Assembly: GCA_036186865.1 (NCBI GenBank)
Contig: AP025046.1
Location: 37,694,517 to 37,758,516, forward strand
Length of the DNA: 64,000 nucleotides
Reading direction: 5' to 3'
Origin: Eustoma russellianum
Lineage: Eukaryota > Streptophyta > Magnoliopsida > Gentianales > Gentianaceae
The translations under genes and the position numbers were made by a program. Numbering within the stretch: position 1 is the first letter of the stretch; the number at the start of each line of letters is the position of its first letter. The notes beneath the pieces were generated by a model. It did no database searches and had not been told where the DNA came from. It saw only the letters and a list, made by a program, of their open reading frames with translations. Positions 23,670-33,358 of the stretch are shown one piece after another.

Positions 23670-24246
23670 ATCCCCCACATGAATGGAAATTAATGCAAAT
23701 GCATATGCAGACTCTAAGGAGAAGTCAGACAAGAAAATATTGTATCAGAAGAGGTAGCTTCTGGCTTTGAACCTTTCATAGTGATGTACCATCGGATTCA
23801 CTCGGCTAAATAGTGACTTGATGTCTTGAACTAGTCAGACTTTGTTGTGAACCAAGACAACGATACTCACACAATATTTCCTTTAACACCCTTTTGGTTC
23901 TCATGGTTGTGTTCGTTTTGGCCATGAACAACCTGGTTTCAGAAAGTGTTTTAGAGAAATCTTGCCTCCCAGACTTTCTCATAGAAGCGGCCCCACTTCA
24001 CACTTACATAGGTGATTCCTATCAAGAGTATTCTGCCATACTCCACTTGACGCATCAAGATATAGGACATCATTAAAAGCCTTAGCTTACCCTACAATTC
24101 TCTGCAGACAGCACTTTTATCAGACGGAATGAGTAAGTGCTAACTGAACCTTCATAACTTAGTTGTCCCATTGAACCAAGATTCTGGGATCTCCAGTCAA
24201 CTAGGTTGGGTTACCATTACAAAGATTCATGCATTATGGGCTTCAG

Positions 24247-24822
24247 TCACATTCCGTTTGTCAATCTTGACATCTGATCTCTAGGCAAACCTTTTGTAAG
24301 CGGATCCGCAAGATTCTCCATTGATTTTATATAATCTATGGAAATCACGCCATTAGAGATCAACTGCTTAATGGTGTTATGTCTTCGACGTATGTGTCGT
24401 GACTTACCATTATAGATGCTGCTTTGAGCACGTCCTATAGCTGACTGACTATCACAGTGTATGCTAATAGGAGCGATCGGCTTAGGCCAACACGGAATAT
24501 CTTCCAGGAAATTCCTAAGCCACTCAGCCTCTTCCCCAGCTTTGTCCAATGCTATGAACTCAGCTTCCATAGTGGACCGAGCTATACAGGTTTGTTTCGT
24601 GGATTTCCACGACACAGCAGCACCACCAATAGTGAACACGTACCCACTGGTGGACTTCGAGTCCTTACTATCTGATATCCAATTTGCATCGCAGTATCCT
24701 TCCAACACTGCTGGATATCTCGTATGATGTAATCCAAGATACATTGTGTATTTCAGATACCTCATCACTCTGTTAAGAGCTTTCCAATGATCATCACTTG
24801 GATTATTGGTAAACCTGCTCAA
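24247..24822 (-). pseudogene. Copia D RNase H
   Basis: The minus frame carries the RNase H core YCDANWISDSKDSKSTSGYV (first catalytic Asp), SWKSTKQTCIARSTMEAEFI (Glu), HCDSQSAIGRAQ (Asp) and the C-terminal MENLADPLTKGLPRDQM. It opens with LSRFTNNPSDDHWKAL; the join to RT just upstream is damaged by a deletion and frame change near 24850. Apart from that join, this part looks intact. Confidence 0.9.
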
Positions 24823-24839
24823 CTTGTTTACTGAACAAG

Positions 24840-26366
24840 CTAAGTCTGGTCTTGTACAACAGGTTCGCCTCGATTTTTCCTTAAGTGCACACTTAAATCG
24901 AGCGGGGTCTTTACCGGTTTCACATCATCCATATTGAACCGTTTCAGGACTGATTCAATATAGTATGTTTGTGACAGTATGAGTCCCTCAGTCACCCTAG
25001 AAATCTTAATTCCTAGAATAACATTGGCAACTCCCATGTCCTTCATATCGAAGTTCCTCGTCAACATCTTCTTTGTGTTTAAGATTATGTCCCGAGTACT
25101 TCCCATGATTAGCATGTCATCTACATAGAGACACACTATCACATAAGCATTCTGTGTGCTCTTAATATAGACACACTTGTCACACTCATTGATCTTGAAA
25201 CCGTTAGCTAACATAGCTTGATCAAACTTCAAGTGCCACTGTTTGGGCGCTTGCTTAAGTCCATACAAGGATTTAACGAGTCTACAAACTTTAGACTCTT
25301 GTCCTGGAACCACAAACCCTTCGGGTTGTTCCATATAGATTTCTTCATCTAACTCACCATTCAGAAACGCAGTCTTTACATCCATCTGATCGATTTCCAA
25401 GTTATAGACTGCAGCAATTGCAACTAGCACCCTTATAGAAGTGATCCTAGTCACTGGTGAGTAGGTGTCAAAAAAGTCAAAGCCTTCCTTCTGTCGATAA
25501 CCTTTAGCTACCAACCTGGCTTTATACTTTTCAATAGACCCATCCTCTTTCAGTTTCTTCTTGAAAACCCACTTGCAACCAAGTGGTTTACTTCCAGGTG
25601 GAAGATCAACCAACTCCCAAGTGTGATTTTGAAGAATTGAGTCTATTTCACTATTCACTGCTTCTTTCCAGAATGGAGCTTCTGGAGTAGACATAGCCTC
25701 GGAAAAGTTCCTTGGCTCATTTTCTACCATATAGGTTAGAAAATCCGGTCCAAACGAAGTTGGCATTCTGGCACGCTTGCTTTGACGAAGCTCCTCATCA
25801 CCTTGAGGAGTCGCCTCACGCATTCGCTTACCAAGTCTTGTTTCTTCTTGAATTTTGTCTTTCCTTGGAAAGACATCTTCAAAGAACACTGCATTCCTTG
25901 ACTCCATGACAACGTTTTCATGTATGTCAGGAATATCTGACTTGTACACCAAGAACCGATATGCACTACTGTTAGTTGCATAACCAATGAATATGCAATC
26001 AACCGTTTTAGGCCCAATTTTCACCTGTCTTGGTCTCGGTACATCAACCTTCGCCAGACACCCCCACACTTTCAAGTATTTGTAACTAGGCTTGTAGCAT
26101 TTCCAAAGCTCGAAAGGGGTTACATCCATCTTCTTAGATGGAATTCTGTTTAAAATGACGTTGGCTGAGAGGATTGCTTCCCCCCACAAGTTCTGAGGTA
26201 AACCCGAACTTATCAACATAGCATTCATCATCTCTTTTAGAGTACGGTTCTTGCGTTCAGCAATACCATTCGATTGAGGTGAATATGGTGCAGTCGTTTG
26301 ATGAATAATGCCATGTTCTGAACAGAATTCATTAAACGGTGTATCATATTCGCCACCTCTATCACT
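24840..26366 (-). CDS. Copia D integrase C-terminus and reverse transcriptase
   Basis: Minus-strand frame open from just after the stop at 26367-26369. It contains SDRGGEYDTPF (second catalytic Asp), SPQSNGIAERKNRTLKEMMN (catalytic Glu), VWGCLAKVDVP and DCIFIGYATNSSAYRF, then RT: LGCKWVFKKKLKEDGSIEKY, DTYSPVTRITSIRVL, QMDVKTAFLNGELDEEIYM, YGLKQAPKQW, LYVDDMLIMGS and ANVILGIKIS. All RT catalytic motifs are intact. It ends at a stop at 24840, where the expected IGSLMY-type segment linking to RNase H is missing, so roughly 20 residues seem lost together with the frame. The enzyme could fold but would lack its RNase H fusion. Confidence 0.88.
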   Translation of the reverse strand, partial: SDRGGEYDTPFNEFCSEHGIIHQTTAPYSPQSNGIAERKNRTLKEMMNAMLISSGLPQNLWGEAILSANVILNRIPSKKMDVTPFELWKCYKPSYKYLKVWGCLAKVDVPRPRQVKIGPKTVDCIFIGYATNSSAYRFLVYKSDIPDIHENVVMESRNAVFFEDVFPRKDKIQEETRLGKRMREATPQGDEELRQSKRARMPTSFGPDFLTYMVENEPRNFSEAMSTPEAPFWKEAVNSEIDSILQNHTWELVDLPPGSKPLGCKWVFKKKLKEDGSIEKYKARLVAKGYRQKEGFDFFDTYSPVTRITSIRVLVAIAAVYNLEIDQMDVKTAFLNGELDEEIYMEQPEGFVVPGQESKVCRLVKSLYGLKQAPKQWHLKFDQAMLANGFKINECDKCVYIKSTQNAYVIVCLYVDDMLIMGSTRDIILNTKKMLTRNFDMKDMGVANVILGIKISRVTEGLILSQTYYIESVLKRFNMDDVKPVKTPLDLSVHLRKNRGEPVVQDQT

Positions 26367-26384
26367 TCAAATTGTTTTAATTCA
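26367..26384 (-). other. Two in-frame stops in Copia D integrase
   Basis: TGA at 26382-26384 and TGA at 26367-26369 lie six codons apart in an otherwise open frame. The second sits where Arg of the RSDRGG block is expected, consistent with a CGA or AGA to TGA change. They split the polyprotein into a 586-codon part and a pol part. Confidence 0.85.
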
Positions 26385-28142
26385 TTTGCTAAGTTGATTC
26401 TCAACTTCATTTTTATAATCCTTGAAAGCATCAAGGGCCTCGTCTTTGCTGCTTAGCAAATATACATAACAGTATCGTGTGCAATCGTCGATAAAAGTTA
26501 CAAAATACTTTTTACCACCTTTCGTTTGCACAAATTTTAAATCACACACATCGGTATGAATTAAATTCAAAGGTTCAGTGTTCCTTTCTATTGAAGGAAA
26601 TGGCGCCTTTGCCATCTTCGCTTCAACACATATTTGACATTTTCCTTTATTATTAAAGTCCAGTTTGAGCAATAAGTCAAGATTACTCATTCGTTGTATT
26701 GACTTGTAATTAACATGTCCCAAACGAAAATGCCATAAACAAGAAGACTCAAGCATGTAAGCAGAAGAGGAAGCAATTTTATTAGCCTCTGCGGGCAAAT
26801 CTCTTTTGGGTACAATAGTGATGACATTCAATTTAAACATCCTATTCGACAAGTACCCCTTCCCCAAATACATGCCATTTTTCGAAAGAATAACTTTATT
26901 GGACTCTAACACTAGTCTAAAACCATGCATGACTAGAAGAGATCCAGACACTAAATTCTTCCGAATATCAGGGACGTGCAGCACATTCTGCAGAGTCAGA
27001 TGCTTCCCTGATATGAGCTTCAGAACAACTTTTTCCTTGCCTTCAATCTTCAAGGAGGCCGAGTTTCCCATGTAAAGTTGTTCATTGTTCCCGGGCTGGT
27101 ACTCCGTGAACATCTCTTTGCTGGAGCAAACATGTCTAGTGGTGCCAGTATCAAGCCACCACTCACGTACGTTCCCCACAGCATTGCACTCTGAGACCAC
27201 CGCACAGAGATTCAGATCATCCAATGCATCGACTATGTTCGCCTTTGCCTTGGTTTGCTTCTTCTTGAGCTTTCTGCATTCATTGCTGACATGCCCCTGA
27301 ATGCCACAGTTGTAGCATTTCCTGGTGAACTTCTTGGCGATTTGCTTGCCTTTCTTGTTCACCCCGAGTTGGCCTTTCTTTTTCTTGGCCTCTGCAACAT
27401 GGGCCTTAGCCTGACCAGAGCTAGATTGTGGCGCTCTTTCAGATCTACGATTGTCCTCCTCAATGCGGAGGCGAACAATTAGATCTTCCAATGTCATCTC
27501 CTTTCTCTTGTGTTTGAGATAGCTTCTGAATTCCCTCCACGAAAGAGGTAGCTTCTCAATCACTGCTGCCACGACGAAAGATTCACTGAGCAACATGCCC
27601 TCCTCTTCCATCTCGGCAACCAACGTCTGAAGTTCCTCAACTTGAGAAACAACAGTGCGAGAATCTGACATTTTGAAATCCAGGAATTTGCCGACAATAA
27701 ATTTCTTAGTGCCGGCATCTTCCGTACGGTATTTCTTTTCCAAAGCCTGCCACAAAGACTTTGCGGTTTTATACGTGCAGTATAAACCATACAAGGAGTT
27801 GTCCAAACAACTCAGAATATGGCTCAAACAAACATAATTGTTGAAATTCCAAGTTTCAACAAAATGTTGGTTTTGCATATTCTGGGTTTGGTCCTCCAGC
27901 GGATCCACTATAGGCGGGTCCTCAGTCAGGAAAGTAGCCAACCCCATAGCAGTCAAGAAGAACATCATCTTCTGCTGCCAACGCTTGAAGAAGCTTCCAC
28001 CGAACTTCTCCGGTTTCTCCACTTGGGCCACTGCAGGACCCTGCGCAGGAGGAGCATGTCTTGGCATCCCAGCAGTTGGTGCCATTGGAGCAGAGCTTTG
28101 AATGTCTGCGCCATGAACGGAGCCTGAGCTTGCGTTCTCCAT
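26382..28142 (-). CDS. Copia D gag, protease and integrase N-terminus, 586 codons
   Basis: Starts MENASSGSVHGAD at 28142, 155 bases inside the right LTR. gag has the UBN2-type core (TAKSLWQALEKKYRTEDAGT, FLDFKMSDSRTVVSQVEELQ, EKLPLSWREFRSYLKHKRKE), a basic linker and an intact zinc knuckle CYNCGIQGHVSNEC. The protease block is WWLDTGTTRHVCSS (D-T-G, intact). Pre-integrase WHFRLGHVNYKSIQRM, zinc-binding CQICVEAKMAKAPF and the first integrase Asp (HTDVCDL) follow, then FIDDCTRYCYVYLL. It ends at the TGA at 26382. Frame is uninterrupted, which matches the low LTR divergence. Confidence 0.93.
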   Translation of the reverse strand: MENASSGSVHGADIQSSAPMAPTAGMPRHAPPAQGPAVAQVEKPEKFGGSFFKRWQQKMMFFLTAMGLATFLTEDPPIVDPLEDQTQNMQNQHFVETWNFNNYVCLSHILSCLDNSLYGLYCTYKTAKSLWQALEKKYRTEDAGTKKFIVGKFLDFKMSDSRTVVSQVEELQTLVAEMEEEGMLLSESFVVAAVIEKLPLSWREFRSYLKHKRKEMTLEDLIVRLRIEEDNRRSERAPQSSSGQAKAHVAEAKKKKGQLGVNKKGKQIAKKFTRKCYNCGIQGHVSNECRKLKKKQTKAKANIVDALDDLNLCAVVSECNAVGNVREWWLDTGTTRHVCSSKEMFTEYQPGNNEQLYMGNSASLKIEGKEKVVLKLISGKHLTLQNVLHVPDIRKNLVSGSLLVMHGFRLVLESNKVILSKNGMYLGKGYLSNRMFKLNVITIVPKRDLPAEANKIASSSAYMLESSCLWHFRLGHVNYKSIQRMSNLDLLLKLDFNNKGKCQICVEAKMAKAPFPSIERNTEPLNLIHTDVCDLKFVQTKGGKKYFVTFIDDCTRYCYVYLLSSKDEALDAFKDYKNEVENQLSK

Positions 28143-28282
28143 CAGATTACTGTTCAGTTGATCAAAACGAATAGATCAGAACAGAATCAGATTTAAGAAA
28201 GGAGTAGAAGTAGAATGCAAATCAGTAAAAAACTGCTTTTGCGCAAATTAAAAACGGTACAGAAATTAATTGAACAAAATCA

Positions 28283-28414
28283 AATACGTCTTAAGATTGT
28301 TGGAGACAATCAATCCTGTACCAAGACGCAGTCGTACAATGTGTGCATATGAAACAACAAAATAAAATAAATCAAACCCGGGGCGAGTCGAGGACTCTGT
28401 CCTTAAGACGTATT
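28283..28414. repeat. 13-bp inverted repeat across the Copia D primer-site junction
   Basis: AATACGTCTTAAG at 28283-28295, two bases inside the LTR border at the normal primer-site position, is the exact reverse complement of 28402-28414 within the LTR. The intervening loop is 106 bases. The left arm replaces the expected TGGTATCAGAGC. Confidence 0.85.
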
Positions 28415-29549
28415 GCTCCGGTATACTGTGCCCAACCGGTGTGAGCAATCGTCTCACAGGATACAACGGGTACCTGTTCAGTTGAGCGGCACTGCTGAAC
28501 TTGAACTACTTCGAACCTTCGAATGTCCTGACTTCTCCCGGACGATATGCAAGACTCGGATGCTATGAATGCAGAATGCTTTATGAGATGCTTAGAGCAA
28601 GGTGTGTTGTAAATGCACCCTTAGCCCTATTTATATAGGGGAGTCGGTTGGAGAACAAGATACCGTGACCGTTGGATCAAAACCGAAGTTTGATTTAGAC
28701 CGTTAGATTAAAACCTCCTATCTAGATTAGGATGGTTTAATCTCAGCCTTTAGATTAAAGATTGATTCGCAGGTTTAAACCTGGACCGTTAGATGGAAAC
28801 CACATTCGGTTAAGCAGTTAAGACAGTTTAAATCTCGGCCGTTAGATTAAAGCTGCCTTCCCTGCCACCGTTAGATCACAACAGACTGATCTTATTTTAA
28901 ACCGGAGGATATCGTTAGTTTCAAGTTTGAAACCTAACCGCACAATCAAAACGATTCTGCCCGCTGTCCGACTTCGATCGATCACATCGATCGATCGAAG
29001 TGACATCGATCGATCGATGTGATCGATTGATGTCTGACAGAGTACTTCAATCGATCTTTTTGATCGATCTAAGTGACATCGATCGATCGATGTGATCGAT
29101 CGATGTCCTCTGATCGTCTTTGATCGATCAATCAATCGATCGAAGCTTCCTGATCAACTTCGATCGATGACATCGATCGATCGAAGTGACATCGATCGAT
29201 CGATGTCATCGATCGATGTCAGTCAGAAGCTGTTATACCACATGGACACATCCAACGTGATATTCCTCCATAAGGGTGACACGTCACACATCCACAACAT
29301 TTTCCATCCTCTTTGAGCATTAATTTCACATTCACACAATAGCATAATTGAGTGAGTCCACATCCTAACATTAACTACTCGTTACGTAGATAATTAAGGA
29401 TTCATTAGTTTTCGACTATCATTATCGGAAACTCATTAAGCTCAAAGTACGTTGCTCAACCAAGTTTTGCAACATTCATTAATGGGCCAAAGCCCAAATC
29501 TTCCAATCTCCAACGATGGGCCAAAGCCCAGACCTTTAATTCTCCAACC
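28298..29549 (-). repeat. 5' LTR of Copia D, 1252 bp
   Basis: Near-identical to the left LTR. The plus-strand right terminus reads CCAACC rather than CCAACA, a change of the terminal base. Palindrome cluster at 28972-29220. Confidence 0.93.
28628..28637 (-). promoter_or_regulatory. TATA box of the Copia D 5' LTR
   Basis: TATATAAATA on the minus strand, about 330 bases before the LTR end. It would place the transcript start near 28600. Confidence 0.7.
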
Positions 29550-29554
29550 CTTAT
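29550..29554. repeat. 5-bp target-site duplication, right (Copia D)
   Basis: CTTAT directly after the right LTR; matches 22413-22417. Confidence 0.88.
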
Positions 29555-30021
29555 GCCATGTATGCAACATAACATTTACAAGTGTAACAAAAAAAATCTC
29601 TTGACATGACATGGTCAATGTTGATCATGAGTAACGGCAAAACCTCGATGAGGAATTGCAAAACACACGACAAATGGATAGCGGCAAAATCCTATGACCC
29701 ACGCTAACAACAAAATTCGTTGAGATGTGAGTAACAGCAAAACCTCGTAACATCATAAAAGTAAGTTTTTATAGGTATATGTCAAGAGTTCGATTCCAAG
29801 AATACTCACAGTGTGGGTGTTTCTTTGCTGTTAGGCCGAAGGTCTGGTTTACAGGAGGACACCTTGCGTGGGTTAATGCGTAAGATCTCACACAATCTAA
29901 GAAGTCGCTGGACTCTTGATTTACATCCTCCATACATGTTCTTTGGAGCTGGAGCAGTGGGGTCTCCGGAGTGAGAGATTTCACCTTTTGATCCAAATTT
30001 CTTATGGGTAACAACAAGAAC
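29555..30021. other. Spacer right of Copia D
   Basis: No gene. GAGTTCGATTCC at about 29787 resembles a pol III B box, but no A box is placed to match. Confidence 0.45.
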
Positions 30022-30165
30022 CCATGTCATGTAATGATATGTCAAGTGTGTAAAGTCATGCGTCACGAGAAAACTGCAAAGCTGTCACAAGTTATGTTAT
30101 GTTGAAGATAAAGGTATGTGGTGTTACATTATGTTATGTTGGAAGTATGTCGTGCTATAACATGC
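30022..30165 (+). repeat. Dispersed repeat, copy 2
   Basis: CCATGTCATGTAATGAT... similar to 8557-8701 (shared AAAGTCATGC, TGTCGTGC and GTTATG blocks). Possibly part of an unrecognised LTR or DNA element. Confidence 0.65.
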
Positions 30166-30609
30166 TAAGTTATGTTAGATACTAAGATACGTTCAGTTAT
30201 GTCAATTGCAATGATACATCATGTCTATAACATGGTATTTACATGTTAATGAGAGGATTGGTCAAGTCAAGCCATGCGTAATTACATGGTTTCAGAAGTG
30301 TGTCAATATTGTATGTGAAAATCTCTTAAGTATCATGTGTCGCATACTTAAGAATAGATAGATATGTTACGTCAAAAGCTTTATGGAGACCTGTTGCTAT
30401 ATATAGATATGAACAGATTAAGATGTAGTGCGAAATGTGAGAAACCTAGTTGTAATTAAAATATTAGGAAAAAAGGAAAAACTGGGAAGTATGAAGTTAG
30501 GAAGCTCAATGGAAAGCATAAGTGCAACTTTAGTTACAAGAACAGTAATATAAAGCCTGGATGTATAGCTAGGAGGTACATGAAGGATCGAACCATTTAT
30601 GGGTTGGCC
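30166..30609. other. AT-rich spacer
   Basis: Repeats of GTTATGTT-like words and no coding motif. Confidence 0.45.
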
Positions 30610-30624
30610 TTCAATAAAAGTCAT
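30610..30624. repeat. 15-bp target-site duplication, left (RTE tail 1)
   Basis: TTCAATAAAAGTCAT, identical to 30839-30853. Confidence 0.88.
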
Positions 30625-30838
30625 TAAATAACTCACTAAATTAGCTGCGCTTCTTAGATTGTGAAGTATCAGTTGATCGATACAGCTTGACTCAATTTTC
30701 ATTATGAGTCATCGGGAAACAACCTCTATTTGTTTCTAACACATAGATATGGTTGTGTGTATCTGATTCTGCTATATATATCCTGCTATAGACAGAAACC
30801 TATAAAACAATATAATAATATTGTTGTTGTTGACCATT
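30625..30838 (+). mobile_element. RTE-type 3' tail insertion 1, 214 bp
   Basis: Contains TCATCGGGAAACAACCTCT, a diverged GTAAGGTTGTGT-like block and the terminal (TTG)n, the 3' end shared by plant RTE LINEs and SINEs that copy it. Bounded by perfect 15-bp duplications. Aligns with 31031-31274 from CTCACTAAATT through the tail. Confidence 0.85.
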
Positions 30839-30853
30839 TTCAATAAAAGTCAT
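30839..30853. repeat. 15-bp target-site duplication, right (RTE tail 1)
   Basis: TTCAATAAAAGTCAT follows the (TTG)n tail. Confidence 0.88.
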
Positions 30854-31030
30854 AATATGCCTTTAGTGTTTTTTTTTTGGGTTAAAATGCTAATATTAAC
30901 CAGAGAAAACAAAATATCAAAAGAATGTGATTCATATAATAGCCCTACTTGTAAGTCAACATACCGACCTACATGTACTACTTAGTATGCCTCTAGTTAG
31001 AATAGAGTATGTGATGGGTCCAGACGAAAA

Positions 31031-31274
31031 TTTTTTCATTTCCAATAGAGTTAAGAACACACTCTTTCTTGATTTTGGAATATGATGGAATAAGGTAAAA
31101 TGACTCACTAAATTGATTGCGCTTCTTATATTTTGAAGACGCAATTTCATTATAGGTCATCGGGAAATAATCTCTATGTGTTTCTAACACATGGGTATAG
31201 TTGTGTACATCCAATCCACTATACCCTGCCATATGCGTGAGACTCTAAGACAATAGAGTAATATTGTTGTCGTT
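31031..31274 (+). mobile_element. RTE-type 3' tail insertion 2, 244 bp
   Basis: Same family as 30625-30838 (CTCACTAAATTG, GCGCTTCTTA, TCATCGGGAAATAA, TTTCTAACACATGG, TTGTTGTCGTTG) but extends about 60 bases further 5'. Flanks 31013-31030 and 31275-31291 are an imperfect duplication (GATGGGTCCAGACGAAAA against GATGGCTCCAACGAAAA). Confidence 0.78.
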
Positions 31275-31291
31275 GATGGCTCCAACGAAAA

Positions 31292-32709
31292 GCAAAGACT
31301 AAATTGAATGTTTATAGGCTTGGTAAAAAATGTAGCGTGCTTTGTTGACAAAAGAAAAATCGGTGTATGCAACTTTTGATAAAGTGTGAAAAAACATGAA
31401 TGTAAAAATTGGAACATGATTGCACATATTCTTTATCATTTTCACATGGCTATAAACAAGTATGGTTCAACAGGGTATAGACCCAAGAGACAATTCAAAA
31501 ATTTTTTTGTGAGAGAATTGTGAAGGAAAGAAATAGAGAGAGAAAATAGATTATGAATTCGGTGTAAGAAAATATTGATAGTTCAATTTTCTCGTATTTT
31601 TTAAGTTCTAGTCTAAATTTGAATTGCCTTTTTTATATATATTATTTTTAATAGTGTAAGTTGTTATCACCGTTCATGTTTTCTTCTCTATAAAGAGAAG
31701 GATTTTTACGTAAATTATTGTTATGACCCGACACCAACAAGGAAATAGAAAAGAAAATATAGTAATAAGATAAGTAGATGCAAAAAAGAAAATACTTATC
31801 CTAAGTTAAATTAGATTGGAATAAGATAGTAGGTTGGGAATCAAATTTCAAACAAGGATTAGTCATACTTGAATTAAACTACATCTACTAGGAAACCTAT
31901 TAATATTTATCTACAAATATATACATATAGATATATGCATTGACCTACAAGTCAAGAACAAAAAAAGAAAGAAAATAATAATAATAAAACATATATAAAT
32001 GTAATATGCACGTGTGTGGGTGTGAACACAAAAAATAATAATATATCATCATGGCAGTTATGGGGGGGGGGGGGGGGGAATAAACCCACCTAGAATCTCG
32101 TTTGATATGCCCAAATTACTCCCCACTTTTCCATCAGCCTTATCTCATCAAAAAAAAAACGTTTAGCCTTCCATTAAATTCTCCCTGCCACATTCAGTCT
32201 CGAACGACAAAAGAAGGTAAAAGAAAGAAAAATTAACCCCCATCAAGCCTCTGCCGTTGGAAATATTACACACCAAAGAAGAAGAAAAATTCCTTCTCCC
32301 TGCCAACTTATAGCATCCGAAAGAATAAGAAGTGAAAAGAGAGGTTCCGTTGATTCGACCCAATCTCAACTCAATTGTACAGTATAGTGTAATACAAAAA
32401 GATAAGTATTCCTCCCTTCTACTTAGAATTTCTACCACCATTGTATTGAGTTTATTTTATGTGTTTCATAAATGGGTTTTCTTTTTGAGAGAATACGTGT
32501 GGGTATGAGTATGTTGTGTGTCCTACTAGAATTACATACATATATGTAGGTTAATATCTTGGTGTATATATATGTATAAACGAAAATACCGATTTAAGTA
32601 TATATATTAAGTACGTAAATTTGATCTCGGAGTTTACACCTACTTGTACAAATGGTATTTTATTATCTTAGAATATTACATTTAACAATTTGACATTGTG
32701 TTCCGAAAA
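31292..32709. other. AT-rich spacer with a G17 run
   Basis: No coding motif. An uninterrupted run of 17 G lies at 32062-32078. Possible degraded element pieces, none recognised. Confidence 0.5.
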
Positions 32710-32712
32710 GTA
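32710..32712. repeat. 3-bp target-site duplication, left (CACTA)
   Basis: GTA before CACTACAAAA; GTA follows the right end at 40273-40275. Three bases is the CACTA rule. Confidence 0.8.
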
Positions 32713-32724
32713 CACTACAAAAAA

Positions 32725-32820
32725 AAGCCATATAGCGACAGACATATTTCGTCGCCATTTCGTCGCTAACGGTATTTAGCGACGAAATGGCGACGAAATA
32801 TGTATGTCGCTATATGGCTT
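32725..32820. repeat. 44-bp foldback at the CACTA left end
   Basis: Arms 32725-32768 and 32777-32820 are reverse complements over 44 bp with one mismatch and an 8-base loop (ACGGTATT). The arms begin AAGCCATATAGCGACA and contain three copies of the GTCGC/GCGAC word. It starts 12 bases from the transposon terminus. Confidence 0.95.
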
Positions 32821-32960
32821 GTCGCAAAGTGATTTTCGTCGATACGACGTCGTTATATTGCGACGAGAGCAAGGTCGTCGCCGGTTCATCGTAAAATTGC
32901 AACGTAAATCTGTCAGGTCTGCGACCTGTTTTTTCCGTCGTCGGTTCGTCGGTATATCTT
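32733..32960. promoter_or_regulatory. Left subterminal motif cluster (GTCGCTA/CGACGAAA)
   Basis: Many direct and inverted copies of GCGACGAAA, CGTCGCTA and TCGTCG. In CACTA elements such arrays are the binding sites of the TNPA-type protein; that role is inferred here. Confidence 0.8.
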
Positions 32961-33358
32961 TTTCGTCGCTATTTTAAAATTTCTTATTTTTTTATATGCC
33001 CGGTCTGCGACATTTATGTTTCATCGCAGGTTCGTCGCTATTATTTAAATTAATATTAAATATTAAATTAATATTAAATATTAAATATTAAATATTTATA
33101 ATTTATTAATAATATCAATATATTATTAATTAAATAGTTTTTATTATTATTTAATTTTTATAATATGTTTTATTTTGTATATAAAATCATTTTTATGAAT
33201 ATTATACAGAAATACGGTATTTGCGTATTGAAATTCGTATAATTAAACAACACAAATGAAATGGAATCCGTATAAATGTCAGATAAAATATAAAAGAACA
33301 AAGAATATGTCAATACAATAGATGAAATAGTCAGTACGAAAAATCAAAAAATGAAATA

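Larger units (their letters stand above)
22418..29549 (-). mobile_element. Copia D: complete Ty1/copia element, minus strand, 7132 bp
   Basis: Two LTRs of exactly 1252 bp (22418-23669 and 28298-29549), CTTAT duplications, and one gag-pol reading right to left between them. My manual comparison of the LTRs gives about 19 substitutions and no indels, about 1.5 percent, so the insertion is recent on a plant time scale. A G-run polypurine tract (TGTGGGGGATT on the minus strand) abuts the left LTR. No initiator-Met primer site is present beside the right LTR, which is unusual. Coding is nearly continuous, broken by two stops in integrase and one deletion before RNase H. Confidence 0.95.

Noticed and set aside
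29780..29800. Possible SINE or tRNA-derived B box (GAGTTCGATTCC)
   Set aside because: No A box at the right distance, no tRNA-like fold, no tail or target duplication.
32062..32078. Run of 17 G as a functional G-quadruplex
   Set aside because: Homopolymer runs of this length are also common assembly or slippage artefacts; nothing around it supports a function.
32725..32820. MicroRNA precursor
   Set aside because: The near-perfect stem with an 8-base loop is part of a transposon end; without small-RNA data a microRNA call is not justified.
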